From positions 1 to 64,000 of the forward strand of contig NZ_KB235922.1 in NCBI RefSeq assembly GCF_000332195.1: a DNA stretch of 64,000 nucleotides. Reading direction: 5' to 3'. Numbering within the stretch: position 1 is the stretch's first letter; each line of letters begins with the position of its first letter. Both the position numbers and the translations under genes were made by a program. This DNA comes from Pleurocapsa sp. PCC 7319. Its GTDB lineage: Bacteria > Cyanobacteriota > Cyanobacteriia > Cyanobacteriales > Xenococcaceae. Positions 18,219-27,862 of this stretch are shown here, in pieces. The notes beneath the pieces were generated by a model that worked only from the letters and a program-made list of their open reading frames with translations, did no database searches and was not told the DNA's origin.

Positions 18219-19130
18219 ATGAAATTACCAAACTTAATCGTTGCTGGACTTCCAAAAGCGGGAAGTAGCTCTTTGTTTCATTGGCTTGCAGCTCATCCCG
18301 AAGTCTATGGTGCTCCCTCTAAAGAGACATTTTATTTTATTGATCGCGATAGCCCATTGTTAAGATTAGAAGCCAATTACAATTTCCACGGTTTAGACTT
18401 ATATGAATCTTTTTTTTCTAATTGCCCTGATGATGCCAAGATTGTTTTAGAAGCGACTCCTCACTACATTTATCAAAAAACCGCATTGGATTTTTTTGCT
18501 AGTTGCAATCCTCAGCCTCACGTTGTTTTTTTATTGCGTAAACCATCTAAGCGAATTTTTTCTGCATTTAGTTTTATGCAAAATAACCTGGCTCGTTTAG
18601 ACAGCAATCTAACTTTTGAACAGATCACAGATTTGCTTTTAGATCAAACAGGTAATCTTGTCCAAAAGCTAGATTATCCTCAAGATAGTATTTTTTATGA
18701 ATGGTTAAACGATCAGCTACCACATAATCGTTATTATGACTTTCTTACTTGCTGGTCAGAGCGTTTCTCTAATGACAAAATTCACATCATACTCTTTGAG
18801 GAAATGATAGCTAATCCTCAAGCTACGCTAATTAAGTTAGCTGAAAGTTTGGGTATTGACGCTAACTTTTATAAAGAGTTTTATTTCGAACAAAGAACTA
18901 AAACTATCGTAATAAAAAATAGATTTGCTCATGAGATGTTACTTAAGCTTGCTCCATATATTGCTACTAGCAAAATTAGAGGTCTATTAAAATCTTTATA
19001 CATTCAGCTGAATAGCTCTGCTCCGAAGCCTGCTACATCTGAATCTCTAACACGCTTAGATAATTATTTTCAACCTTATAATCAAAAACTGGCGGAAGAA
19101 TTTAATTTAAATCTTGAAAGTTGGAAGTAA
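18219..19130 (+). CDS. sulfotransferase
   Basis: A 303-residue PAPS-dependent sulfotransferase. The N-terminal loop is GLPKAGSSSLFHWL, followed by KETFYF, and the 3'-phosphate motif is FLLRKPSKRIFSAF near residue 110. The form is closer to the heparan N-/O-sulfotransferase group than the previous gene, so the two probably act on different positions or sugars. It lies 96 bases after that gene on the same strand. Confidence 0.88.
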   Translation: MKLPNLIVAGLPKAGSSSLFHWLAAHPEVYGAPSKETFYFIDRDSPLLRLEANYNFHGLDLYESFFSNCPDDAKIVLEATPHYIYQKTALDFFASCNPQPHVVFLLRKPSKRIFSAFSFMQNNLARLDSNLTFEQITDLLLDQTGNLVQKLDYPQDSIFYEWLNDQLPHNRYYDFLTCWSERFSNDKIHIILFEEMIANPQATLIKLAESLGIDANFYKEFYFEQRTKTIVIKNRFAHEMLLKLAPYIATSKIRGLLKSLYIQLNSSAPKPATSESLTRLDNYFQPYNQKLAEEFNLNLESWK

Positions 19131-19296
19131 AAAAAGAGTACTCAAACTAATTAAAAAAAGTTAATTCAGGTTCATACTAAGAAAAATAGTTAATTAAGAT
19201 CAAGTACTAGAAACTTTAGAAGCAGCTAAGTATACTCTATTTCGTATGAGCGAGGCTAATGCGAAATCATAAAAATTTCAATAAGATTATATAGAT

Positions 19297-20223
19297 ATGG
19301 TCAAACCTAATTTCTTTATTGTCGGTGCGCCTAAATGTGGCACAACAGCCCTTAGCGAATATTTACGAGAACATCCTAATATCTATATGTGTGACCCAAA
19401 AGAACCTCACTTTTTTAACTATGATTTTGAGCAGTATCGAGTAGTTAAGACACTGGAAGAATATCTGAGTTTATTTGAAGCTAGCACTTCAGAACATTTT
19501 GCTATTGGGGAGGCTTCGGCTCTATATTTATATTCTTCGGTGGCTCTTGAAAAGATACAACAGTTCGACCCTCAAGCAAAGATCATCGTTATGCTTCGTA
19601 ATCCAGTAGATTTAGCATATTCTTACCATTCTCAGTTATTGTATGCATCCGATGAGAACGAACAAGACTTCGAGCAGGCTTGGCGATTACAGAGTATTAG
19701 AAGGAAAGGTAAAAAAATACCTAAACATTGTAGAAATTCTGCTATTCTGCAATATGCTGCTGTAGCCAGGCTAGGGGAGCAAATAGAACGATTATTAGGT
19801 ATATTTCCTCGTAAACAAGTAGAGATTATTTTTTTTGATGACTTTACCAACTCTACAAAGCAAGTTTACGAAAAAGTTTTGAAATTTCTCGAAGTGCCTG
19901 GGGATAATCGCACAGATTTTAGGCGGATAAATCAAAATAAAAGTCATAAACTGAGGGTAATCGGTAATTTTTCCGAAAGACCTCCTGAATTCCTCAACGA
20001 TCATGTTATGCGAGCCAAAAAAATCTTGGGACTTGAAAGACTTTATATTTTGGATGCTGTCCGTTACTTCAATAACAAAGTTACGACTCGTCAACCTCTT
20101 TCTGCTAGTTTTCGTGCTGAGTTAGTAGCCGAATTTGAATCCGATATCAAAAAATTATCTCAATTACTAGATAAAGATTTAAGTCACTGGCTGTTAGAAA
20201 AAAGCCCCAAATTAAAAAAATAA
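19297..20223 (+). CDS. sulfotransferase (heparan-sulfotransferase-like)
   Basis: A 308-residue protein with FIVGAPKCGTTALSEYLREH at the N-terminus, the KEPHFF motif that often supplies the catalytic residues, and VMLRNPVDLAYSYH as the 3'-phosphate site. This is the best family match of the five intact sulfotransferases in the window. It precedes the interrupted polymerase gene. Confidence 0.9.
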   Translation: MVKPNFFIVGAPKCGTTALSEYLREHPNIYMCDPKEPHFFNYDFEQYRVVKTLEEYLSLFEASTSEHFAIGEASALYLYSSVALEKIQQFDPQAKIIVMLRNPVDLAYSYHSQLLYASDENEQDFEQAWRLQSIRRKGKKIPKHCRNSAILQYAAVARLGEQIERLLGIFPRKQVEIIFFDDFTNSTKQVYEKVLKFLEVPGDNRTDFRRINQNKSHKLRVIGNFSERPPEFLNDHVMRAKKILGLERLYILDAVRYFNNKVTTRQPLSASFRAELVAEFESDIKKLSQLLDKDLSHWLLEKSPKLKK

Positions 20224-20279
20224 AAAATAAATTATAAGTAGAGAGTTTAAGAATTCGGATTTTACTTACGAATGAAAGA

Positions 20280-20317
20280 AATCCTTATAGAACAAAAACT
20301 CATTTTTATAAGGGTTT
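20280..20317. other. hairpin before the interrupted polymerase gene
   Basis: aaatccttata and tataagggttt pair at 10 of 11 positions around a 16-base loop, followed on the + strand by a short T-rich stretch. It could be a weak terminator for the sulfotransferase upstream or an RNA processing site. Confidence 0.45.
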
Positions 20318-20423
20318 TAGCGAGTATTTCTTCAGAAAGATTATCAGAAAGATTATTTATATGACTAGTTTTACCCAGCACAAAAATCAGCAAAAAAATA
20401 CTTTGATGGTTTACTATCAAGGG

Positions 20424-21570
20424 CAGGGCTATTTCATTCTAGGTGATATTGTAATTGTGGTAGTGTAAATAAACTAGAAAAGTGAGTGAAATAGCGATAA
20501 TAGAAGCATTCTCTCGAATGCCAGATCGTAGAAGAAAACAGGGAACAAGGCATTCATTACAATTATGTTTGGCTCTGTTTACACTGGGGGTGACAGCAGG
20601 CAACCAAGGCTTTCTTGCGCTCGGAGATTGGCTAAAATCGTACAGTGAAGAATTAAAAGAGTTATTTGAAGTCAGAAGAATCCCTTCTTACAGCACAATT
20701 AGGAGAGCATTATTAAATTTGGATTACGAGGAGTATTCAGCTAGATTAGCAAGTTTTTTTGAAATCAAACCGTTAGCAGGTGAGACTTTGGCATTGGACG
20801 GAAAAGTGTTAAAAGGCTCATACTTACTTTCGTCAGACAACCCTCATTGTGAGCCACACAAGGCAATCACATTAGTTACGGCTTACCTAGTTGAAAGAGG
20901 ACTAATCCTAAGACCAGAAAAAGTTAAAAACAAGAGTAATGAAATTACCGCAATACCCAAATTTATTGAGGCTTTAGCCGTTGAAGGGGTAGTTTTTGCA
21001 TTTGATGCAATCAATACACAAAAAAACTATTGAAACAATTATCAATAGCGGAAATCACTATCTTGCTGCTGTCAAAGGAAATCAACCCAAACTAGATCAA
21101 GCTGTAAAAACGAAATTTGTCGAACATGACAGTTTTTACAATATTTTTAAAGGTCACGGAAGAATCGAAAAACGCAGAGTTAGTACTGCTTACTTAGATT
21201 TGAAGTTGCCTAAATGGTCGAGTATTAAAACGCTCATTAAAGTAGAATCAGAACGCCAACTCAAGTATAAAACGGAGTTTAGTACCAGATACTATATCTC
21301 TGATTTGACCGAATCAGCCTTCGAGTTTTATCAAAGAATTCGTGGTTATTGGGGTGTAGAAAATAAAGTTCACTATGTTCGCGATGTTACTCAAGGAGAA
21401 GACAAATCTAGAATTCGTACCTTACCATTACCTCAGATTTTAGCGATCGCACGTAACTTAGCTCTCAATTTATATCGAGATTCTGGATTTGACAATATGG
21501 CTCAGGCACAACGTAAATGCCAATTCAGTTTAAAACAGATTGCTTCTCTTTTTAGAATGAAATAGCCCTG
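20424..21570 (+). mobile_element. ISAs1-family insertion sequence, 1147 bp
   Basis: Perfect 17-bp terminal inverted repeats: cagggctatttcattct (20424-20440) and its reverse complement (21554-21570). The 10-mer ctatcaaggg is duplicated on both sides (20414-20423 and 21571-21580). The transposase is of the ISAs1 (H-repeat) type. The identical ends and target copies point to a recent insertion. Confidence 0.95.
20482..21565 (+). pseudogene. ISAs1-family transposase, frameshifted
   Basis: The DDE transposase is encoded in two frames: 20482-21033 and a continuation overlapping from 20996 to 21565. The N-terminal DDE_Tnp_1-associated domain (FSRMPDRRRKQGTRHSL) and first Asp (LALDGKVLKGS) are in the first part, the second Asp in FDAINTQK at the junction, and the Glu region GYWGVENKVHYVRDV in the second. 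The frames part at a run of seven A (about 21020); six A would join them as DAINTQKTIETI. It starts at GTG 20482. Either a slip mutation or a programmed frameshift could explain this. Confidence 0.88.
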
Positions 21571-22973
21571 CTATCAAGGGTTGCTGGCAGTGATAGCCGT
21601 ATTAGTTTTTTTTACAAAGTTGAGTATTTATTTGCAATATATTGGTATCGGAATACCCTTATTATGGCTGATTGGTTTTCTATTTATTTCTATTCCAGTA
21701 TTAATAACAATTCCTAATAGGTTAAAGTACATACCTATTTCTATTGTGGTTTGGTGTGCAGCATATTTGGCAATCCCTTTGATTTCAATTTTGATCTTTC
21801 CACATATTACCAATTTGCAATTTATGGAAGATCGAATTAGGTCAATCGTAGTGTTGCTCCTAATGTCAGTGATTTTTTCTCAACATTTGTTAGTTTTAAG
21901 ATGGACTAAACTAACAATTTTATTAGTAACGCTCAGCAATGTTTGTATGTTCATTTATGAATTCTTCAATCCTTTAGCTTTCTATCGAGAAGAGGATGTT
22001 ATAGGAAGAGCTTCAGGACTTTACATGGATGCTAATGAAGCTAGCTGTGCCATAATTTTGGGGATGATTTTTACTATTGATTTTATCAAACCCAAATATC
22101 GCTTATTCTATGCTTTATTCGTGGTTTTGGGAATTGCTGTGGCTTTTTCTCGTAGTGGTATGATTGGTTGGCTAATAGTTGTATTATCATTTGTAGCAAC
22201 TAAAGTGATTCCTCGATATCAACTACCTATTTTTGTTCTGTCGCTCTTGGTCTCTATTACCATTTTGTCAAGTCAATTAAACAATTTGATCTATATGAAA
22301 AATGCTGATGGTATAGATCTATTTAGTCCGGGAACTATCGCCAGAATTGAATTTTTAACTAATCCTCTAGGGCAAGAAGACGATTCTAGTGGGAGCCGTA
22401 TATCTCATGTAGATGAAGCTTGGCAAAAATTCGCTAGAAAACCTTTTGTTGGGAATGGCTTAGGTTCTGGAGGAAGTGAAACTAAAGTTGCTAACTTTAA
22501 CCAAGATACAGGACAAAGAAGTCACAATATATATTTAGATCTGATGGTGGAATTTGGATTTTCAGGGGCTTTAATTTATCCTTTGTTACTTATAGCCTCT
22601 GTATGGAAAGCACGTGGGGAACTGACAAAATACACATTCCCTTTTATAATGTTCCTGCTCATGTGGGGATTTTTCAGTCATACAACCTTGAATTCACCGT
22701 TTTTATTGATATCTTACGCCATAATGGCAAACTTTACCCATCAAAGCCGTTTAAGAAATCTTTAATTTTATTTACTCATCAAAAAAATTCTAGGATGGAA
22801 AAATTGACTAGACTAATAATTTGGACTGTTTAAATCTAGTAAATCTGTTATCGCTTGAAAATTATCCCTACAGATTTAAGACTTTTCAAATAATATAAAT
22901 AACTTCTTATGAATCATTAGCACTTTATTTCTATTAAAAAACTTTTTGTCAACCTGCTCACCAAAAAAAATCA

Positions 22974-24644
22974 TTGTTTAAATCATTGACTAGAAACATT
23001 TTTTTAATGTTTATAACTCTAGTAACTATAATGTTTACCTATCATGTAGCTAAAGGTACTAACGTTGCTAGTCCTTTTAGAGTATGGGCAGCACCAGCCT
23101 TAGAGAGTATTAGTAGAGAAGCTAATAATCAATGGCTTAACAACTTTCCTGTGAACCAAAACAGCAATGCCAATAGCTTTCAAGGAGAAGGGATTCAATT
23201 ATTGGCAGCTCGAGGTGAATATGAATCCTTTCAGATAGTAATTCAAGCACCAAAAAATAAGCAACTTAGCAATATCGATGTTGTTGTTTCTGATTTGCAT
23301 AATGCTGACCAAGGAGTGATCGAACGCGAAAACATTACCTTATATCGGGAACACTATGTATACGTCGATAGACCTAGCCGTAAAAATTCAATTTTAGGAA
23401 AGGGTTGGTATCCAGATGCTTTGATTCCCTTTATCGATCCTGCTACAAGTCAAGATCTTGAAGGAGCGACCTTTGATGCCGTCCCCTTCGAGCTGGCAAA
23501 GAGTGAAAACCAATCTATCTGGGCAGATATATATGTACCGAGAAACACACCTCCAGGAAAATATCAGGGTTCATATACCGTTACGAGCGACCAGGGCAAA
23601 AACGCGGGTACAATCAACCTCACGATCTGGGATTTTGAGTTACCCTTGAAGCCAACAATGCATTCTTCCTTTCCTGCTTGGCAAGAGCGTGGAGAAAATT
23701 TGGCAGAGGAATTACTCAAGCATAAAGTCATGCCAGTAACACGCGTTAAACCTCACCAACAAGAAGAATTGATTAACAAATGGGGCTTAAACACTATTCG
23801 CCTACCTTTCTGGAGTGGGGCCGATTATCATACTTGCAAGTTGCGTCCTGCGCCTTCTATTGAAGAAATCCAACAAGCATCTGCTCTATATGATGAAAGC
23901 CTTTTAAAATTTATCAAGTCCTCGGACGAGGTTGATAAATGTCCTAACATCGAACAGGCTATCAAGCAGTGGGGTAAGAATATTCATCAGGCTGGTGGAA
24001 TAAAGCATCTAGTAACAATGTCTCCTAGGCCAGAACTATATGATGATATAGATATTTGGGTGGTAAACGCCCAAAGGTATCAGAATTCTCAAGCTGAAAT
24101 TGCTGAAGTCATGGACCAAGGAAATGAAGTCTGGTTCTATCCATCATATCAGACTGATTCTGCTCCCCAATGGAAAATTGATATGCCGCCAATTAATTTC
24201 CGTATTGCCCAAGGATTTATTGCTCCAAGTCTGGGTTTAACAGGGGTTTCGTATGCTCGTATTGACGGCTGGGCTGATGATGCCACTCAACTGCCTTTGT
24301 GGTCTGATGATCCCTGGCGTAAACCTTCAGTTTATCAGCTAGGGAAAAAGCAAAATTTCTTCTCTGGGGAAGGGATGTTAATATATCCTGGTGCAGAAGT
24401 TGGTGTTGAGGGAATTGTTCCCTCGCTGCGCTTAAAACGGATTAGAGATGGCATCGAAGATTACGAATATATATCCATACTTAAACGCTTAGGGGATGAA
24501 GATTGGGCATTAAAAACGAGTCGTAGAGTTGCTCGGGATTGGTACAATTGGACAAAAGATCCCCAGGTATTGGAAAAAGTTAGAGTCAAGTTGGGAAATC
24601 GGATTCAGCAATTAATGCAGAATAAACAAGTATCAACCTTTTGA
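22974..24644 (+). CDS. DUF4091 (glycoside-hydrolase-like) secreted protein
   Basis: A 556-residue protein. Residues 9-27 form a signal peptide or anchor after a short basic N-terminus. The middle contains a beta-sandwich region (VPRNTPPGKYQGSYTV) and a TIM-barrel-like part starting near LPLKPTMHSSFPAW, and the end carries the DUF4091 signature LRLKRIRDGIEDYEYI. DUF4091 proteins are related to glycoside hydrolases; activity is not demonstrated here. Position inside the island suggests processing or trimming of the exported glycan. The start is TTG 22974, which gives the best signal sequence; the first ATG is at 23007. Confidence 0.8.
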   Translation: MFKSLTRNIFLMFITLVTIMFTYHVAKGTNVASPFRVWAAPALESISREANNQWLNNFPVNQNSNANSFQGEGIQLLAARGEYESFQIVIQAPKNKQLSNIDVVVSDLHNADQGVIERENITLYREHYVYVDRPSRKNSILGKGWYPDALIPFIDPATSQDLEGATFDAVPFELAKSENQSIWADIYVPRNTPPGKYQGSYTVTSDQGKNAGTINLTIWDFELPLKPTMHSSFPAWQERGENLAEELLKHKVMPVTRVKPHQQEELINKWGLNTIRLPFWSGADYHTCKLRPAPSIEEIQQASALYDESLLKFIKSSDEVDKCPNIEQAIKQWGKNIHQAGGIKHLVTMSPRPELYDDIDIWVVNAQRYQNSQAEIAEVMDQGNEVWFYPSYQTDSAPQWKIDMPPINFRIAQGFIAPSLGLTGVSYARIDGWADDATQLPLWSDDPWRKPSVYQLGKKQNFFSGEGMLIYPGAEVGVEGIVPSLRLKRIRDGIEDYEYISILKRLGDEDWALKTSRRVARDWYNWTKDPQVLEKVRVKLGNRIQQLMQNKQVSTF

Positions 24645-24805
24645 CTCGTAACTTATAGAAACGCTTTGCGTGAATTAGCTTCGTTGAGATTTAATGCATT
24701 TTAGCTTTTAGCTACTACATAAAGAGAAAGTCAGTTTGAAAGCAATTTTTAATTCACAGTAGACGTAAATAATAAATTAAGTAGTTATTTTTAGTAATTA
24801 AGTTG

Positions 24806-25990
24806 ATGAAATTAGATCCAAATCAAACAAACGCTCAAAGTAAGAAGATCAAAGTCTTATTTTTGATTACTGCTTTAAGAACTGGCGGAGCAGAAATGAT
24901 GCTTTACAAATTATTATCTAAAATTGATCGGAGCAAGTTTTCCCCAACAGTAATTTCGATGATTGAAGGAGGTGTATTTGTCGACCGTATACAAGCTTTA
25001 AATATTCCCATATACTTTCTGGGTATGCAGCAAGGAATACCTAATCCTCAGGCATTGGTCAGGTTAAATAAACTATTAAATAAAATTCAACCAGATTTGA
25101 TTCAAGGTTGGATGTATCACGCTAATTTGATCGCTCATTTGGCTAATGTCTTATCCAGAAGCAAAGTCCCTGTTTTTTGGAGTATCCATCACTCAGTTGA
25201 TTCTTTATGGGCAGAAAAAATAACTGTGGCAACGACAATCAAGCTGACTGCGATACTTTCTCATCAGATTGACCAAGTGATTTTTTCTGCTGAAAAAAGC
25301 CAAAGACAGCATCTTAAGTTGGGGTATCGCTCTAATAACGCGATGACAATTAGCGATAACTTTGATATTTCCAAGTACAAACCTGCTTCGGAACCTCAAG
25401 AGAATTTACGTCATTCTTTAAATTTACCAGAAAGCTCTATTTTGATAGGTTCTATCGCTCGATATCATCCAATGAAAGACCATGCCTGTTTAATTGAAGC
25501 AGCAGCAAAAATTGTTGATGATTATCCTGAAGTACATTTTATTTTAGTAGGGCCAAACGTAGATGATAAAAATACTGTTTTGACAGAGCAGATTCAAAAA
25601 TTAGGTATTGTAGATCGAATTCATTTATTAGGAGAACGTCAGGATATTCCTACTCTAATGACTTCACTAGATATTTTCACCTCTAGTTCGGCCTATGGCG
25701 AATCTTTTCCCAATGTGCTTGGAGAAGCAATGTCTTGTCAAATTCCTTGCGTTACTACCGACATAGGTGATTCTCAAACTATTGTTGGTGATACTGGTGT
25801 GGTAATTCCACCCAAAGACCCCGAAGCATTAGCTGAAGCTTGGCGGAAACTAATTTTTATGGGTATAGATGAGCGACAAAATTTGGGGAAAAAAGCCAGA
25901 AAACGTGTTGAAATACATTTCGATTTGGATGGGGCAAATTCTTTTGTCAAAAAATATGAAAGTATCTATAAATCTGCGCTTTATCTTTAA
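24806..25990 (+). CDS. glycosyltransferase family 4
   Basis: A 394-residue GT-B glycosyltransferase. The N-terminus has LFLITALRTGGAEMMLYKLL, the donor domain begins at GSIARYHPMKDHACLIEAA, and the EX7E region is YGESFPNVLGEAMSCQIPCV. It is the third GT4 of the island. A TTG directly precedes the ATG chosen here. Specificity cannot be assigned. Confidence 0.92.
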   Translation: MKLDPNQTNAQSKKIKVLFLITALRTGGAEMMLYKLLSKIDRSKFSPTVISMIEGGVFVDRIQALNIPIYFLGMQQGIPNPQALVRLNKLLNKIQPDLIQGWMYHANLIAHLANVLSRSKVPVFWSIHHSVDSLWAEKITVATTIKLTAILSHQIDQVIFSAEKSQRQHLKLGYRSNNAMTISDNFDISKYKPASEPQENLRHSLNLPESSILIGSIARYHPMKDHACLIEAAAKIVDDYPEVHFILVGPNVDDKNTVLTEQIQKLGIVDRIHLLGERQDIPTLMTSLDIFTSSSAYGESFPNVLGEAMSCQIPCVTTDIGDSQTIVGDTGVVIPPKDPEALAEAWRKLIFMGIDERQNLGKKARKRVEIHFDLDGANSFVKKYESIYKSALYL

Positions 25991-26058
25991 TATTCTGCTT
26001 TAGCTTCTAGTTGATTAAATTACCAAAAAATATTCTGACTTAAAAAAATATAAAAATA

Positions 26059-26925
26059 ATGCCTAAAACCCAATTAGATTTTGTAGCTGTAGGACCATTT
26101 AAGACAGGAACTTCTTGGATCTATAATTATCTACTTAACTATCAACAAATAGCTTTACCAACCAAAGTAAAAGAAACCTTTTTTTTTGATAAAAAGTTTA
26201 GTCGAGGTATAGATTGGTATTATGCACACTTTAGTCGACTTGAGTCCAATCAAAAGATTGCTGAAATAGCGCCTAGTTATTTCCATTCTATTGAAGCTTC
26301 TGAAAGAATATATAAGCTAAATCCTAAATGTAAAATAATTGTCACATTACGAGAGCCTGTTTCGCGCTTAGTTTCTTTTTATCTTCACATGAAACAAAGG
26401 GGAGAAATTAAGCCTGATGTATCTTTTTCTGAAGCAATATCCCAGAAAAAAATTTTACAAGATACTTCTCTCTACTATTTTCATCTATCTAGATGGATAA
26501 AAACTTTTGGTGCGGATAATGTTCAGGTTATTTTCTTTGAAAGACTTAAAAAATCTCCCGAAGATTTTGCGCAAGATCTATGTAATAAACTTGATATTAG
26601 GTTAGAAAATCGATCTAAAAACCTGTCAAAAAAAGTCAATCCTAGCCAAACTCCCGTTAATCATGAACTTGCTAAGGTGATCTATTCAAGTGTTAGGTTG
26701 TTACATAATCTTGGATTACATAAGATTGTTGACTATGGTAAGAATCTGGGAGTCAAGCAGTTACTTTTTAGTAAGAAAGAAGAAAAACTCCAACTCAGTA
26801 AAGACGAATTCATTTCTATTTTTAACTTGTTTAAACGAGACATTCTCATGCTTGAAACTGTTTTTAAATTTGATTTGTCTGATTGGAAAGAAATCTGGAG
26901 AGAACAAGGAATTACAATTAATTGA
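26059..26925 (+). CDS. sulfotransferase
   Basis: A 288-residue PAPS-dependent sulfotransferase: AVGPFKTGTSWIYNYLLNY is the 5'-phosphosulfate loop, KVKETFFFD follows as in heparan-type enzymes, and IVTLREPVSRLVSFYLHM is the 3'-phosphate motif. It lies 68 bases after a GT4 gene on the same strand. Confidence 0.88.
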   Translation: MPKTQLDFVAVGPFKTGTSWIYNYLLNYQQIALPTKVKETFFFDKKFSRGIDWYYAHFSRLESNQKIAEIAPSYFHSIEASERIYKLNPKCKIIVTLREPVSRLVSFYLHMKQRGEIKPDVSFSEAISQKKILQDTSLYYFHLSRWIKTFGADNVQVIFFERLKKSPEDFAQDLCNKLDIRLENRSKNLSKKVNPSQTPVNHELAKVIYSSVRLLHNLGLHKIVDYGKNLGVKQLLFSKKEEKLQLSKDEFISIFNLFKRDILMLETVFKFDLSDWKEIWREQGITIN

Positions 26926-27088
26926 TTCTATTTCTTGACGACATAACCAGATGATTTTTTAGAAGTAGACAAAGATGTGCATAGTAGTATATCAAAAACT
27001 TTTAGCGAAAATGTTCAAGTTTAATTTTTTGTCCAGTATTCACTAAATTACCTAATATAAATAATAATTTCCAAAAGAGGTTTTTAAA

Positions 27089-27790
27089 ATGCATATTTCA
27101 TACGCAGATAATTTTTTATTCATTCATACCCCTAAATGTGCTGGCTCTAGCATACAACAAGCCTTAAAAATCACAATTTTCAAGTCAGTTTTTAAATTTA
27201 AAAAAAGTGCTTATGAATTATTAATTCATGAAATAGATCAGGGCTTTTTCATAAATGCACTTAGAAATCCATTTACATATGACAACGTTACCAACAAAGT
27301 TGGAAGACATGCGTGGGCAAAGAGGTTAAAGAGAGAGCTTGGAGATGAAAAATACAGCAAGCTTTTTAAATTTGCTTTTGTTCGAAACCCTTGGGACTGG
27401 GAAGTATCTTGGTACAAATATATTAGTAAATCTCATGCACCAATATACCAGAATCATCCTATCAAATCAATGAGTTTTGAGGAATATATTGAGTGGATAA
27501 CAAATGACACAACAAAATCTTCTAGAAAATACTTAAGGTCACAAAAAAATATAATTACAGACGAAAAAGGCAAGATAATCGTTGATTTTGTGGGTAGATT
27601 TGAAAATCTACAATCAGACTATAATAAAATCTGTCAAATAATTGATTTGCCTACAACCAAATTGCCAGGAAGAAATAAATCTCAGAAAAAGAAAACAAAG
27701 ACCTATAAAGATTACTACAATGATAAAACCAAAGATCTTATTTATAATTATCATCGCGAAGATATAGACCTTTTTGGATACTCTTTCTGA
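27089..27790 (+). CDS. sulfotransferase (Sulfotransfer_2-like)
   Basis: A 233-residue protein with FIHTPKCAGSSIQQAL at the N-terminus and FAFVRNPWDWEVSWYKYI near residue 100, the two PAPS contacts. It resembles the sulfotransferase at 17358 more than the three longer ones, so the island carries two structural types. The C-terminus is Lys-rich (SQKKKTKTYKDYY). AAGAGG at 27075-27080 is a good ribosome binding site. Confidence 0.85.
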   Translation: MHISYADNFLFIHTPKCAGSSIQQALKITIFKSVFKFKKSAYELLIHEIDQGFFINALRNPFTYDNVTNKVGRHAWAKRLKRELGDEKYSKLFKFAFVRNPWDWEVSWYKYISKSHAPIYQNHPIKSMSFEEYIEWITNDTTKSSRKYLRSQKNIITDEKGKIIVDFVGRFENLQSDYNKICQIIDLPTTKLPGRNKSQKKKTKTYKDYYNDKTKDLIYNYHREDIDLFGYSF

Positions 27791-27862
27791 ACTTGATGAA
27801 TTTATTCTATAAAATTTACTTATACATACAGTAATATATCTGATCGGGTCTTTTAGTAAAAA

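Larger units (their letters stand above)
20361..22765 (+). pseudogene. Wzy/O-antigen-ligase-type membrane protein gene, split by an ISAs1-family element
   Basis: The first 21 codons run from the ATG at 20361 to 20423; the frame resumes exactly at 21581 and runs to 22765. Deleting the IS and one copy of its 10-bp target duplication restores one continuous frame of 415 codons. The product has about ten hydrophobic segments and a polymerase/ligase-like region (FSRSGMIGWL, GNGLGSGGSE, then RSHNIYLDLMVEFG) as in O-antigen ligases and Wzy polymerases. The intact protein would have joined repeat units. The downstream part might still be translated from the TTG at 21581 or an internal ATG, since only a short cytoplasmic N-terminus is lost, so residual activity is possible. 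Confidence 0.88.

Noticed and set aside
22603-22833. 76-codon open frame overlapping the end of the polymerase gene
   Set aside because: It is an out-of-frame shadow of that gene with no recognisable motif.
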